The translations under genes were made by a program, and so were the position numbers. The notes below the pieces were generated by a model that searched no databases, was not told where the DNA came from, and worked only from the letters and a program-made list of their open reading frames with translations. Shown one piece after another: positions 1 through 8,242 of a stretch of 64,000 bases of DNA. Each line of letters starts with the position of its first letter. Position 1 is the stretch's first letter. Where the stretch lies: contig VFJY01000053.1 of the NCBI GenBank assembly GCA_009885825.1, positions 1 through 64,000 on the forward strand, in the 5' to 3' direction. The stretch comes from Rhodobiaceae bacterium. Its GTDB lineage: Bacteria > Pseudomonadota > Alphaproteobacteria > Rhizobiales > Aestuariivirgaceae.

Positions 1-1
1 G

Positions 2-334
2 CCGCGCGTCCATTTCTTCCCGTATGATTCCCTGCGGCCAGCATCCCCTCCCGCCGCTGATCCCGCTCCGCCGCCCGATGGGCTTGTCAACGCCTCGCGC
101 CTCAGCCGCAGGCTTCAGGCTCTCAAGCTGGCACTTGAAGATCTGCCGCGCCAGGCCCGGCGTCTTGCCCGCTGGCGGCTCAGGCGGGAGAAAGCGCAAA
201 GTCCGAAGTTTAGATCACCGCTCAGGCCGGGCCATCCTCCCGGCTATCGCAGGAAGCCGGTTCATGAAGTCGATGAGGTGCTCATCGAATGCCATGGGCT
301 CGTCTGTGATGCGATGAGGCCCGACACGTCCTGA
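2..334 (+). CDS. Conserved hypothetical protein, C-terminal part (gene runs off the left edge)
   Basis: The frame is open from the window edge to a TGA at 332-334, giving about 110 residues with no start inside the window. The first third is Pro/Ala-rich. A strongly basic stretch follows (LPRQARRLARWRLRREKA), and the end is acidic to polar (HEVDEVLIECHGL, ending in DTS). I recall similar basic C-termini in uncharacterised Hyphomicrobiales proteins but cannot name a domain or function. The stop lies 143 bases before the ClpP-like gene on the same strand. Seen: an uninterrupted frame with protein-like composition. Inferred: a real partial gene rather than chance. Confidence 0.55.
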   Translation, partial: PRVHFFPYDSLRPASPPAADPAPPPDGLVNASRLSRRLQALKLALEDLPRQARRLARWRLRREKAQSPKFRSPLRPGHPPGYRRKPVHEVDEVLIECHGLVCDAMRPDTS

Positions 335-477
335 TGCGCAACCTTTCGCTTCTCGCCTGCTCCGAAAGCGGCATTACCGTTTTCATCCCCGGCGAAGCTA
401 TGCCCATGGGATGACAATCGGCCCGCCAGCCCCTATCATCCCCTCCGAATCCTCCCCCAAAATCAGCGAGATCAAAA

Positions 478-1104
478 ATGTTAATTCCGAATGCCTCCGC
501 CCCGTCCTCCCGCTTCGCCGAAGAAGACGAAGAGGCCCCCGACACCGGCAGCGTCAAAACCTCCCGGCAGGTCGACAAGCATTACTTCGACTCGCGCATC
601 GTCATGATCACCGGCGAGATCAACCACACGCTGGCCGAGCGCGTCTGCGTCAATCTTTATGCCTTGGCGCAAGCCAGCAATGATCCCATCACCGTGATCA
701 TCTCCTCCCCCGGCGGCCATGTAGAGTCAGGCGACATGATTCATGACACCATCAAGTTCATCCGCCCCCGTGTGCGCGTGCTGGGGTCGGGCTGGGTGGC
801 CAGCGCCGGCGCCCTCATCTATATCGCCGCCGACAAAAAGGATCGCTACATCCTGCCCAACACGCGCTTTCTCCTGCATGCGCCCAGCGGCGGCGTTGGC
901 GGCAAGGTCACTGACATTGGTATTCAGGCACGCGAAATGCTGCTGATGAAAGACCGCCTGAACAAGCTCTTCTCGGAAGCCACCGGACAGTCCATCAAGA
1001 AAATCGAGAAGGACACCGATCGCGATTTCTGGCTCTCGGGAGCCGAAGCCATCGATTATGGCCTCGCCACCCACATGATCACGTCAATGACTGAACTGAA
1101 GTAG
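478..1104 (+). CDS. clpP: ClpP-like serine protease subunit
   Basis: This is a 208-residue proteolytic subunit of the Clp type, which would form a cytoplasmic barrel protease fed by an AAA+ unfoldase. The catalytic triad is visible: Ser109 in GWVASAGA, His134 in FLLHAPSGG, and Asp183 in DTDRDFWLS, matching the spacing of E. coli ClpP. The SSPGG strand that lines the active site is at 76-80. The first ~35 residues are acidic and variable, as in secondary rhizobial ClpP paralogues. The DRDFW and Trp-rich changes around the active site suggest a paralogue rather than the main housekeeping ClpP next to clpX. The ATG has only a weak upstream GCGAG. A small membrane protein gene follows after 7 bases. 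Confidence 0.9.
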   Translation: MLIPNASAPSSRFAEEDEEAPDTGSVKTSRQVDKHYFDSRIVMITGEINHTLAERVCVNLYALAQASNDPITVIISSPGGHVESGDMIHDTIKFIRPRVRVLGSGWVASAGALIYIAADKKDRYILPNTRFLLHAPSGGVGGKVTDIGIQAREMLLMKDRLNKLFSEATGQSIKKIEKDTDRDFWLSGAEAIDYGLATHMITSMTELK

Positions 1105-1111
1105 TTCCGCG

Positions 1112-1348
1112 ATGGCCAGCGCCAAGTTCATTTTCGCGGCCCTCATCGTCCTCGCGGGATTGGGCCTGTTCACTGCCGCCTATGTCATGAATTTCGACAG
1201 GAACGACACCTATGGCGTGATCATGCTCGGCGTGGTGGCCGTCTTTGCCGGTGGCCAGATGCTGGCCAAACTGCTGGGCTTCAACTGGCGCGACACGGGT
1301 TCGGCGGATTCCGGGATTGACCTCGACAACTCTGATGGCGGTGATTGA
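1112..1348 (+). CDS. Small two-helix membrane protein
   Basis: A 78-residue protein with two hydrophobic segments, at about residues 5-26 and 35-54, joined by a short polar loop (NFDRNDTYG). It ends in an acidic tail rich in Asp and Ser. It starts 7 bases after the ClpP-like stop, so the two are probably co-transcribed. I do not recognise a named family. A membrane partner or adaptor for the protease is possible but is only inferred from position. It is convergent with the gene ending at 1362. Confidence 0.6.
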   Translation: MASAKFIFAALIVLAGLGLFTAAYVMNFDRNDTYGVIMLGVVAVFAGGQMLAKLLGFNWRDTGSADSGIDLDNSDGGD

Positions 1349-1361
1349 GGATTGCGGCCTG

Positions 1362-2141
1362 TCACTCCTCTTCGAGGTCGTCGTCTTCGTCACCCCGCGA
1401 GAACTGCAAGCCATCGACACACAGCCTGGTCTTCCGCGTCGAAAGAACCTGTGTGCGGTAGGTGAATTCGATCGTCGAAATGCGCCGCCGTTCGCCCCGC
1501 AAGTCAATGGGCGCCGTGCGGGCGCCGGAACGGATGATCGCGTTGATGCGGTAAATATCGCGCTGGCCATTGGCAAAACGCACCACCATGTCAAGCATCT
1601 CAATGTCAAAGCCGGTGGAGCGCAGGCGCAGCGCCCGGTAGAGTTCGCCCGAACCCACCGTCACCGTGTCGCGGTCGGCGAGAAAGCCCACATTCTTGCA
1701 GCCCAGTTCCGCCCATTCCAACGGCGCCGGCGGCGGTGGTTCCGGCGGGCGCGTCTCAGCCCTCACCACCAGCGTCACCTTGCCCTGCGGAATATAGCTC
1801 ACCTCGATTTCGCGCAGCGGGCCACGGCCCTGCTTGCGGATAATGCCAGTCATGGCGCCCGCCCGCAGCCGCTCGCGAATGCGGAAACGCTCCGATTGGC
1901 CATCCCGGTAAATCAGGCGGACATCGCGGATATCCGCCGTTCCTTCGCGCACCTCAATCCGCATGGTGCGGATCATCCGGTCTTCCGGCCGCAACACGAT
2001 GACACCCGTCTGCAGTTCCGCCGGTTCCGGCGTGTAGGTGAGAGTGCCCACGGGCCGCAAACCCTCCTGGGCCAACGCTTGCGGCACAGCGAAAGCCAAG
2101 CAAATCACCAGGCCCAGGGCAAAACGGATAGACAGGTTCAT
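1362..2141 (-). CDS. Secreted protein with an internal domain duplication
   Basis: 259 residues with a clear Sec signal peptide (cleavage after QALA, about residue 24), so probably periplasmic. Two halves of about 60 residues (around 58-117 and 169-229) are recognisably repeats of one domain. Both carry the order R-x-[ML]-R-[IL], a DI...D-[VM] strand, GQ, R-I, [LI]-R-[AS]-GA-x-T, and a closing IE-x-[ST]-Y strand. A proline-rich linker with several PP pairs lies at 131-140. There are Cys residues near 148 and 241, and the C-terminus is very acidic. A DUF2541-like beta domain is possible, but I am not sure of the family. It lies downstream of the 5'-nucleotidase gene on the same strand with a 45-base gap. 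Confidence 0.75.
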   Translation of the reverse strand: MNLSIRFALGLVICLAFAVPQALAQEGLRPVGTLTYTPEPAELQTGVIVLRPEDRMIRTMRIEVREGTADIRDVRLIYRDGQSERFRIRERLRAGAMTGIIRKQGRGPLREIEVSYIPQGKVTLVVRAETRPPEPPPPAPLEWAELGCKNVGFLADRDTVTVGSGELYRALRLRSTGFDIEMLDMVVRFANGQRDIYRINAIIRSGARTAPIDLRGERRRISTIEFTYRTQVLSTRKTRLCVDGLQFSRGDEDDDLEEE

Positions 2142-2186
2142 GGCGTTCCTCGCTATGCAGTGTTGCCCGCGAGGCTAGCGCACCTT

Positions 2187-3689
2187 CTACTGGATGACAA
2201 TGCGTCCCTCAACTTTCGCATCCACCGTTCCGAGCTTTTTCACCAGCGCCATCACATCATTGGCCATCAGCTTGCCACCGCGCGGATCAACCGTCACCTT
2301 ACCGCCCTTCAGCGCCGTGTAGCCGTCGCCGCCATCCAGCATGAAATCATTGGTGGCGAGCCTATAGGTGGCCGCAAGATCCAACGCCTTGTCTCCCGCC
2401 ATGACCGAAACCACGCGTTTGCCAGCGGCTTGCTTCACATCAGCCACAACCTTGAGGCCCGAGACATGCGGAAACCGTCCCGCCCCATCCTCGATCTTGC
2501 TGAAGCCATTCTCCAGCGCGTCCCAAATCTGCTGGCCCGAAACTTCCGTCAGCACCGTCACGTTGCCAAACGGCAATTCCGTCAGCACATCGCGCCGCGT
2601 GATATCAGCCCCCGCCGCATATTCCCTGTCGGCGCGGATGCCGCCGCCATTGGTGATGGCGATGTCCGCCCCCACCGCTTCACGCATCGCGTCCGCAATC
2701 AGATTGCCAATCGCCGCCTCCTGGGTGCGCACAATATTGCGGCGGCTGTCCAGCGGGCCGGCGGTTTTGCCGATCACCACATTCAGTTCCTTGTCGAGCT
2801 CCGCCGCGTAAGCCTCAACCAGCTTCTGCGTTTCAGGGTCCGGCGTCACAGTGGCCGTGTCTATGAAGCGGAAATTGGGTTCCCACTTCACGCTGCGCTT
2901 GCCGTCCTTCTCTTCCACATTCACCGTGAGGTCGATCGGCACCAGATAATTGGCTTCGGTGGAGGTATCCACATGGGCCGTCACGCCATTGTATTGCACC
3001 ACGAGTTCATGATCATCACCCGACAGGATCACGTCAAACGCTTTGCTGTTGATCATTGTCATGTCATCGGAACGCGGCGCCTGCACCACGCCCACCACGA
3101 TGTCAGCCCCGTCCTTGCGCGCCTGCTTGGCCGCGTCAATGCCCGATTGCGCCGTGGGCCCGAATTTCAGATCGCCCGTCGAGGCAACCTGGGGCGAGGT
3201 ATCCTGCGCCACGGGGATAAGCGCAATCTTGACGCCCGCCACGTCCTTGACGGTGACGCCGCCGAGGCTTTCAATCGCTGATCCGTCGGCATTGGCAATG
3301 TTGATCGCCGCCCAAGGATATTTAGAGGCCTTCATTTTCTCCGCGAAATTCTCCGGCCCAAAATCATATTCATGGTTACCGGGCACCGCCAGATCAAACG
3401 GCGCCACATTGGTTAGGGCGATCATGTTAGCCCCCTTGTCCAGGCCCGACATCAGTGAGGGAGAGAGCAAGTCGCCGGTGAACAGGTAAAGGAAATTCGG
3501 GTTGGCCACCTTCTCGGCCTTGGACACGGCATTGAGCCTGGCCACGCCGCCCCGCGTCTTGCCGCCCTCGAACTTGTAGACATCGCCCACACCCAAAAGC
3601 GTGATTTTCACCGTCTCGGCCTCAGCCACGGCAACAGTTAAACTTGTGAACACTGCAGCCGCAGTCAAAAGTTTTGAAAGAGCACGCAT
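2187..3689 (-). CDS. Periplasmic 5'-nucleotidase / UDP-sugar hydrolase family protein
   Basis: About 500 residues with a Sec signal peptide (cleavage after AVAEA). The N-terminal metallophosphoesterase domain shows TGDLLSP, GNHEYDFG and a GDDHE metal-ligand segment. The C-terminal 5'-nucleotidase domain shows ITNGGGIRAD and DFMLDGGDGY, which bind and stack the nucleotide. It would hydrolyse nucleotides or UDP-sugars outside the cytoplasm. The first metal motif reads GVGDVYKF, with Tyr where many relatives have His. Three ATGs lie in a row at 3695, 3692 and 3689 behind an AGGAG. The last gives the best ribosome spacing and is chosen here. Confidence 0.9.
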   Translation of the reverse strand: MRALSKLLTAAAVFTSLTVAVAEAETVKITLLGVGDVYKFEGGKTRGGVARLNAVSKAEKVANPNFLYLFTGDLLSPSLMSGLDKGANMIALTNVAPFDLAVPGNHEYDFGPENFAEKMKASKYPWAAINIANADGSAIESLGGVTVKDVAGVKIALIPVAQDTSPQVASTGDLKFGPTAQSGIDAAKQARKDGADIVVGVVQAPRSDDMTMINSKAFDVILSGDDHELVVQYNGVTAHVDTSTEANYLVPIDLTVNVEEKDGKRSVKWEPNFRFIDTATVTPDPETQKLVEAYAAELDKELNVVIGKTAGPLDSRRNIVRTQEAAIGNLIADAMREAVGADIAITNGGGIRADREYAAGADITRRDVLTELPFGNVTVLTEVSGQQIWDALENGFSKIEDGAGRFPHVSGLKVVADVKQAAGKRVVSVMAGDKALDLAATYRLATNDFMLDGGDGYTALKGGKVTVDPRGGKLMANDVMALVKKLGTVDAKVEGRIVIQ

Positions 3690-3866
3690 CATCATCTCCT
3701 CTTCGGGGTTCGAAAATTCGCTATCGCCGCCATACAACAGCTTAATGACGATGGTTAATTTCCGCAACCACAACGCACATCATTCTCCGGCAGATTCACA
3801 TTTGCGCTTCACCACATTCTCGCCATATGCTATGGCTTAACAACGGGAACATTCGGGGGAGTGCCC

Positions 3867-4268
3867 ATGGACGGACTAATGCGATACGCGGCAATTGTTG
3901 CTGCAACATTGGCTCTTGCAGCCTGTGCCAATCAGTTTGGCGCGGACGAGTCTCCGCTTGACCCGCAAGTCAACACAGCGATGACGGCCGACGAAATTCG
4001 CGCGATTTTTTCCGGCAAGAATGGCCGTTGGAAAAGCTCCGCCACCAACTTGAGCGGCCTGACCGTTTATGCCGCCGATGGAACCTCCCTGGTTGAAGTC
4101 GCCGGCAAAGGCACAACCACAGGAACCTGGACCACCAAGGACGGCCAGCTCTGCGAAAGCTTTGCGCCCGCCGCGTTTCTGCCAAAAGGCGAGCCAATGA
4201 GATGCCAGCCGATAACGGGATCGGGCAACCAATACCGCGTCGGCAGTGCCAACTTCACGCTTGAGTGA
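3867..4268 (+). CDS. Small lipoprotein, DUF995-like (copy 1)
   Basis: 133 residues with a lipoprotein signal ending in the lipobox LAAC at about residue 20, so probably a membrane-anchored periplasmic lipoprotein. The mature part contains MTADEIRAIFSGK, then ADGTS, a GTTTGTWT strand, DGQLCES, and a later Cys (MRCQ). This pattern recurs in the gene at 5065-5484, so the two are paralogues. The order resembles the DUF995 family of Hyphomicrobiales; the function is unknown. ATG 3867 is preferred over GTG 3861 because a GGGGGA lies 6 bases ahead of it. The L,D-transpeptidase gene follows on the same strand after 92 bases. Confidence 0.75.
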   Translation: MDGLMRYAAIVAATLALAACANQFGADESPLDPQVNTAMTADEIRAIFSGKNGRWKSSATNLSGLTVYAADGTSLVEVAGKGTTTGTWTTKDGQLCESFAPAAFLPKGEPMRCQPITGSGNQYRVGSANFTLE

Positions 4269-4360
4269 TTTATTGACCACACAATTGCCACAGCTTCTTC
4301 ACGCTGTTGCCGCGCCGGGAATTCATAAGCTCTTCCATCCCATCAGGAAGGAGGAAGCCA

Positions 4361-5026
4361 ATGAGTCTCAAACCGTCGCGCCGCGGGCTTCTGCTCGGTG
4401 GCCTTTCGCTTGCGATCCTTGGCAAACCCGCGCTGGCGCAAACCAACGCGCTGTTTGAGCCGGGCTTCACCCGTGATCTCAGCCTGTTGCCGCCCGCCGA
4501 ATCACAGGTGGATTTTGTCATCGAGCCCGCCAATCTCGACAGCGTTCCGGAAACTTTCCACAAGCAACTTGTGAACTATCCCACTCCCGAATTTCCCGGA
4601 ACGGTTGTCGTGGATCCCGACAACCGCCACCTCTACCTGATCCGCGAAAACTATCAGGCTGTGCGCTATGGCGTGGGCGTTGGCCGCGAGGGCTTTGCCT
4701 GGAATGGTGAGGCAAAAGTCGGGCTCAAGCGCCGCTGGCCCCGCTGGGTGCCACCTGAGGAAATGGTGCTGCGCGATGAAAAGGCCGCCAAATGGGGCAA
4801 TGGCATGCCCGGCGGGCCGGACAATCCGTTGGGTGCCCGCGCCCTCTATCTCTATGCCAACGGTCAGGACACGCTCTACCGCATTCACGGCACCAACGAT
4901 CCCTCCTCCATCGGCAGGGCCCTGTCGTCGGGCTGCGTTCGCATGCTCAATCAGGATATCGCGGATCTATACCTCCGGGTACCCATCGGTTCCAAGGTTG
5001 TGGTTCTGCCGTCGCTAGGTGTCTAG
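4361..5026 (+). CDS. L,D-transpeptidase (YkuD/ErfK family)
   Basis: 221 residues. The N-terminus has a Tat-like signal (SRRGLLLGG, then a hydrophobic run ending PALA), pointing to export. The YkuD catalytic core is at the C-terminus: His176 in RIHGTND, then Ser190-Gly-Cys192-Val-Arg194 in LSSGCVRM. Such enzymes make 3-3 peptidoglycan cross-links or attach proteins to peptidoglycan through an active-site Cys. An AAGGAGGA site lies 7 bases before ATG 4361, which settles the start against upstream in-frame codons. The gene sits between two related small lipoprotein genes on the same strand, suggesting a joint envelope role. Confidence 0.93.
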   Translation: MSLKPSRRGLLLGGLSLAILGKPALAQTNALFEPGFTRDLSLLPPAESQVDFVIEPANLDSVPETFHKQLVNYPTPEFPGTVVVDPDNRHLYLIRENYQAVRYGVGVGREGFAWNGEAKVGLKRRWPRWVPPEEMVLRDEKAAKWGNGMPGGPDNPLGARALYLYANGQDTLYRIHGTNDPSSIGRALSSGCVRMLNQDIADLYLRVPIGSKVVVLPSLGV

Positions 5027-5064
5027 CTCTTGATGCCAGGCCCAAGCTGTGGCACATGCGGGAC

Positions 5065-5484
5065 ATGAAACAAGCCTTGGGATTGAACTTGACTCGCAAA
5101 CTATTGGGCATTCTTTGCATCGGCTTCCTGATCGCGGCCTGTGCCAACGGCCCCAAGGGCATCCGCTTCACCAACGGCTCGAGCGGCGCGCCCGAAGCCG
5201 AACCTATTCGCCAATTGTCAGCGGCCGAAATCCAAACCGCAATTGTCGGAAAAACCTTCCAATACACCCGCGCCGATGGCAATGGCTTCGTCAACTACAG
5301 CGCCGACGGCACTTTCACATTCCAGGACGACACCAAGGGCGAAGGCACCGGAAAATGGACCGCCAACGATGGCCAGTTCTGCGAAGTCTTCGGCGCCAAA
5401 GCAGCCCAGGAATGCGGCGAATTCAAAACCACCGGTGATGCTTATTTCGCCGCCAAATCCCGCCTCGTGGAAATGAAAATCTAA
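5065..5484 (+). CDS. Small lipoprotein, DUF995-like (copy 2)
   Basis: 139 residues with a lipobox (LIAAC) after a hydrophobic segment. The mature domain has LSAAEIQTAIVGKTF, YSADGTFTFQDD, a GEGTGKWT strand and DGQFCEVFG, closely mirroring copy 1 at 3867-4268. It starts 38 bases after the L,D-transpeptidase stop. ATG 5056 is also in frame and possible. The stop TAA overlaps the stop of the convergent MBL hydrolase gene by 4 bases (CTAA). Function unknown; the context suggests cell envelope. Confidence 0.75.
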   Translation: MKQALGLNLTRKLLGILCIGFLIAACANGPKGIRFTNGSSGAPEAEPIRQLSAAEIQTAIVGKTFQYTRADGNGFVNYSADGTFTFQDDTKGEGTGKWTANDGQFCEVFGAKAAQECGEFKTTGDAYFAAKSRLVEMKI

Positions 5485-6125
5485 ATTCCCTGAATGAACG
5501 GATTGCTCTGCCGTTCCACACCGATCTTGCTGGCGCTGCCATGGCCCGGCAGGAACACCACATCATCGCCCAGCGGCAATACCTTTTCAGCAATAGATTT
5601 CATCAGCGTCTCAGAACTGCCGTAGGGGAAGTCCGTGCGCCCCACCGAGCCTTGAAACAGCACATCGCCCATCAGCGCGAAGCGATTCTCATCATTGAAG
5701 AAAATCACTGATCCGGGCGAATGTCCCGGCGCATGCAATATTGCAAACTTCAAGCCAGCAACAGCAACCTCGTCACCATCATTCAACCAGCGATCCGGCG
5801 CCACTGTGCGAACACCCGCCATGCCAAATTTTGCCCCGCTTTGCGGCAAGTCCTTGAGCAGGAAAAAATCATCCAAATGCGGCCCCTCTATCTGAACCCC
5901 GAGCGCGTCGCGCAATTCCGCTGCCCCTCCCGCATGGTCAATATGCCCATGGGTCAGCAATATTTTCTCAATCGCCACCCCGGATTGCTCGATGACCTTG
6001 AGTATTTCCGCTACATCGCCGCCTGGGTCAACAATCGTCCCGCGCTTGGCGTCCTCATCGAAAACCAGGGAGCAGTTCTGTTGAAACGGTGTGACGGGAA
6101 TTATAAGTGCCTTGAGCGTTGCCAT
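5481..6125 (-). CDS. MBL-fold metallo-hydrolase, glyoxalase II-like (YcbL type)
   Basis: 214 residues of metallo-beta-lactamase fold. Zinc-ligand motifs appear in order: THGHIDHAG, then APGHSPGS, then MGDVLFQ, then FLPGHG. Short enzymes of this kind lack the C-terminal domain of true glyoxalase II and hydrolyse glutathione thioesters or unknown thioesters in the cytoplasm. Start ATG 6125 is chosen over a TTG at 6152 because the family starts close to the ALIIPVTPFQQN strand and an AGGA precedes it. It is divergent from the MFS gene, with about 53 bases between starts. Confidence 0.88.
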   Translation of the reverse strand: MATLKALIIPVTPFQQNCSLVFDEDAKRGTIVDPGGDVAEILKVIEQSGVAIEKILLTHGHIDHAGGAAELRDALGVQIEGPHLDDFFLLKDLPQSGAKFGMAGVRTVAPDRWLNDGDEVAVAGLKFAILHAPGHSPGSVIFFNDENRFALMGDVLFQGSVGRTDFPYGSSETLMKSIAEKVLPLGDDVVFLPGHGSASKIGVERQSNPFIQGI

Positions 6126-6178
6126 GGCCGCGGTTCCTAAGAGTTGCGGCAATGTGAGTCAACCGCTAGACGAACCAA

Positions 6179-7345
6179 ATGACAACCCAGGTGGCAAATA
6201 TATTTCCCCGGCGTCACGGCACGCTTGTTGCGGCGATCGCGACAATCGCCTGCTGCGATATTGCCATGGGGCTGACGTTCCAGTTGCTGCCGCTGCTCAT
6301 GGAAGCGCGCAAGGTTCCAACCTGGATCATGGGTCTGAATGCGGCCATGGGGCCCATCGGCATTTTGCTGGCAGGCCCGTTTCTGCCAAAGATCATTGGA
6401 AAGATCGGTTCAAAGCGAACCGTCGCAATTGTCATCGTGGCGATCATTCTGGGCCTGATGGCATTCCAGATTTTTCCCAGTCTAGCCGCATGGTTCGTCA
6501 TCCGGTTCTTCTTCGGTATCGCAACGGGCACTCTTTTCACAGTGAGCGAAGCCTGGATTCTGACCGCGACGGATGACAATAACCGGGGCCGCGTCATGGG
6601 GCTCTACACGACGGTTCTCTCAGTAAGTTTCGCTGTCGGCCCCGCGATAATTCCGTTCACTGGCATTGACGGCGCCACGCCATGGATCATCGGCATGGCC
6701 TGCGTGGCGCTCAGCGCCCTGCCACTGGTGTTTGTAGAAGTCAGCGAGACCGCGTTCCACGATGAACATGGCGGCAGCTTCCTGCGCTTCGTCACCAAAG
6801 CGCCTCTGCTGTTGTTCGCCGTCGGTGCCGTGACAATTTTTGACAGTGTCCTCCTCTCGTTCTTCCCGATCTTTGGTTTGAGGTCGGGCCTTGACCTGCA
6901 AACCACAAGCTGGGTTTTGGGCGCCGGCATCATTGGCAACACGTTGTTTCAGCTTCCGCTTGGACTTCTCGCTGACAAATGGTCACGCATGGGCGTTGTT
7001 ATCAGCTCGAGCGCAGTCACCATCGTAATGTGCGCGGCCCTGATCTGGGCGGTCGACAGCTGGTTGATCTGGCCTGTGGTCATAGTCATGGCATCAACTG
7101 CCTTCAGTGTTTACACAATCTCGCTGGTTGTCATGGGGGATACTTTCCGGGGGCCAGACCTAATCGCAGGCTCTGCCGCATTCTCGGCCATGTGGGGCAT
7201 TGGGGGGCTTGTGGGCCCCCCCATTGCCGGCGCTGCCATTGATCTCTTCGGGGTAAATGCGTTTCCCGTTTCCCTTGCGTCAATCTATGTCATATTACTT
7301 GTTGGTTTGGCGCTCAATGGTGGCCGCCTGATCCGGACCGCTTGA
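6179..7345 (+). CDS. MFS transporter (YcaD-like)
   Basis: 388 residues with about 12 predicted membrane helices in two sets of six. The cytoplasmic loop between helices 2 and 3 carries a weak MFS motif (LPKIIGKIGSKR), and the matching loop in the second half reads LADKWSR. Members of this subgroup resemble YcaD and other small-solute or drug facilitators of the inner membrane. The substrate cannot be read from the sequence. prmB follows after 9 bases on the same strand, so they may share a transcript. Confidence 0.88.
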   Translation: MTTQVANIFPRRHGTLVAAIATIACCDIAMGLTFQLLPLLMEARKVPTWIMGLNAAMGPIGILLAGPFLPKIIGKIGSKRTVAIVIVAIILGLMAFQIFPSLAAWFVIRFFFGIATGTLFTVSEAWILTATDDNNRGRVMGLYTTVLSVSFAVGPAIIPFTGIDGATPWIIGMACVALSALPLVFVEVSETAFHDEHGGSFLRFVTKAPLLLFAVGAVTIFDSVLLSFFPIFGLRSGLDLQTTSWVLGAGIIGNTLFQLPLGLLADKWSRMGVVISSSAVTIVMCAALIWAVDSWLIWPVVIVMASTAFSVYTISLVVMGDTFRGPDLIAGSAAFSAMWGIGGLVGPPIAGAAIDLFGVNAFPVSLASIYVILLVGLALNGGRLIRTA

Positions 7346-7354
7346 GCAGCCAGC

Positions 7355-8242
7355 ATGCCAACGAACAATTTTACCAACGTCCGTGATTATCTGCGTTTTG
7401 CCGTGAGCCGTTTCAACGAAGCAAAACTGGCCCACGGCCACGGCGCGTCGAATGCCCTCGATGAAGCGGCCTTTCTCATTCTCGAAACCCTGCACTTGCC
7501 CGTTGATGATATCAATCCATGGCTCGATGCCAAGCTGCTGCCTGCCGAGCGCGAAAAGCTAGCGAACATTCTCGAAGCGCGCATAACCACGCGGAAACCC
7601 GCTGCCTATCTCACCAAGCGCACCTACATTCACGGCGTGCCCTTCTATGTCGATGAACGCGTGATCGTTCCGCGTTCATACATCGGCGAATTGCTCTTCA
7701 GCGGCCTGTTCGGCGGTGAAGGCCACAACCTGATCAGCAACCCGGAAAGCCTGACATCAATTCTTGACCTCTGCACCGGTTCCGGCTGCCTTGCAATTTT
7801 GGCAGCGGGCATATTTCCAAACGCCCAAATTGACGCGGTTGATCTTTCGCCCGGCGCCCTCGAAGTGGCCCGCATCAATGTCAGGGATCACGGCATGCAA
7901 GATCGCATCACGCTTCACCAAGGCGACCTTTTTGTTCCGCTGGCAGGAAAAAAATATGACTTCATCATGACCAACCCACCCTATGTGGCGGAGGCCGAAG
8001 TTGCAGCCTTCCCGCAGGAATACGCCCACGAACCTGCAATGGCCCATGTCGGCGGCAAGGATGGATTGGACATTACGCGGCAGATTCTAGCCTCAGCGCC
8101 AAATTTCCTGAACAAGGGCGGCGGAATTCTTTGCGAAATCGGCACAGGCCGCGAAATTCTCGAAGACGAGTTTCCCAATCTTGATTTCTTCTGGCTCGAT
8201 ACGGAAGAAAGCAGCGGTGAAGTTTTTTGGCTTACTTTCTGA
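7355..8242 (+). CDS. prmB: Ribosomal protein L3 N5-glutamine methyltransferase
   Basis: 295 residues. The N-terminal helical substrate domain spans residues 1 to ~110 (with KPAAYLTKRTYIHG and the linker RVIVPRSYIGELL). A Rossmann methyltransferase domain follows, with the SAM loop LDLCTGSGCLAI and the catalytic TNPPYV motif of glutamine methyltransferases. The RVIVPRSYI linker and the HEPAMAHVGGKDGLD segment fit PrmB, which modifies ribosomal protein L3, better than PrmC/HemK. The 3' end overlaps the convergent amidotransferase gene by 11 bases. Confidence 0.88.
   Translation: MPTNNFTNVRDYLRFAVSRFNEAKLAHGHGASNALDEAAFLILETLHLPVDDINPWLDAKLLPAEREKLANILEARITTRKPAAYLTKRTYIHGVPFYVDERVIVPRSYIGELLFSGLFGGEGHNLISNPESLTSILDLCTGSGCLAILAAGIFPNAQIDAVDLSPGALEVARINVRDHGMQDRITLHQGDLFVPLAGKKYDFIMTNPPYVAEAEVAAFPQEYAHEPAMAHVGGKDGLDITRQILASAPNFLNKGGGILCEIGTGREILEDEFPNLDFFWLDTEESSGEVFWLTF

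Noticed and set aside
1245-3281. 678-codon open frame on the plus strand
   Set aside because: It lies opposite the periplasmic protein and the 5'-nucleotidase, both with clear family motifs. Its composition (many His and Arg) is that of an antisense shadow in a GC-rich genome.
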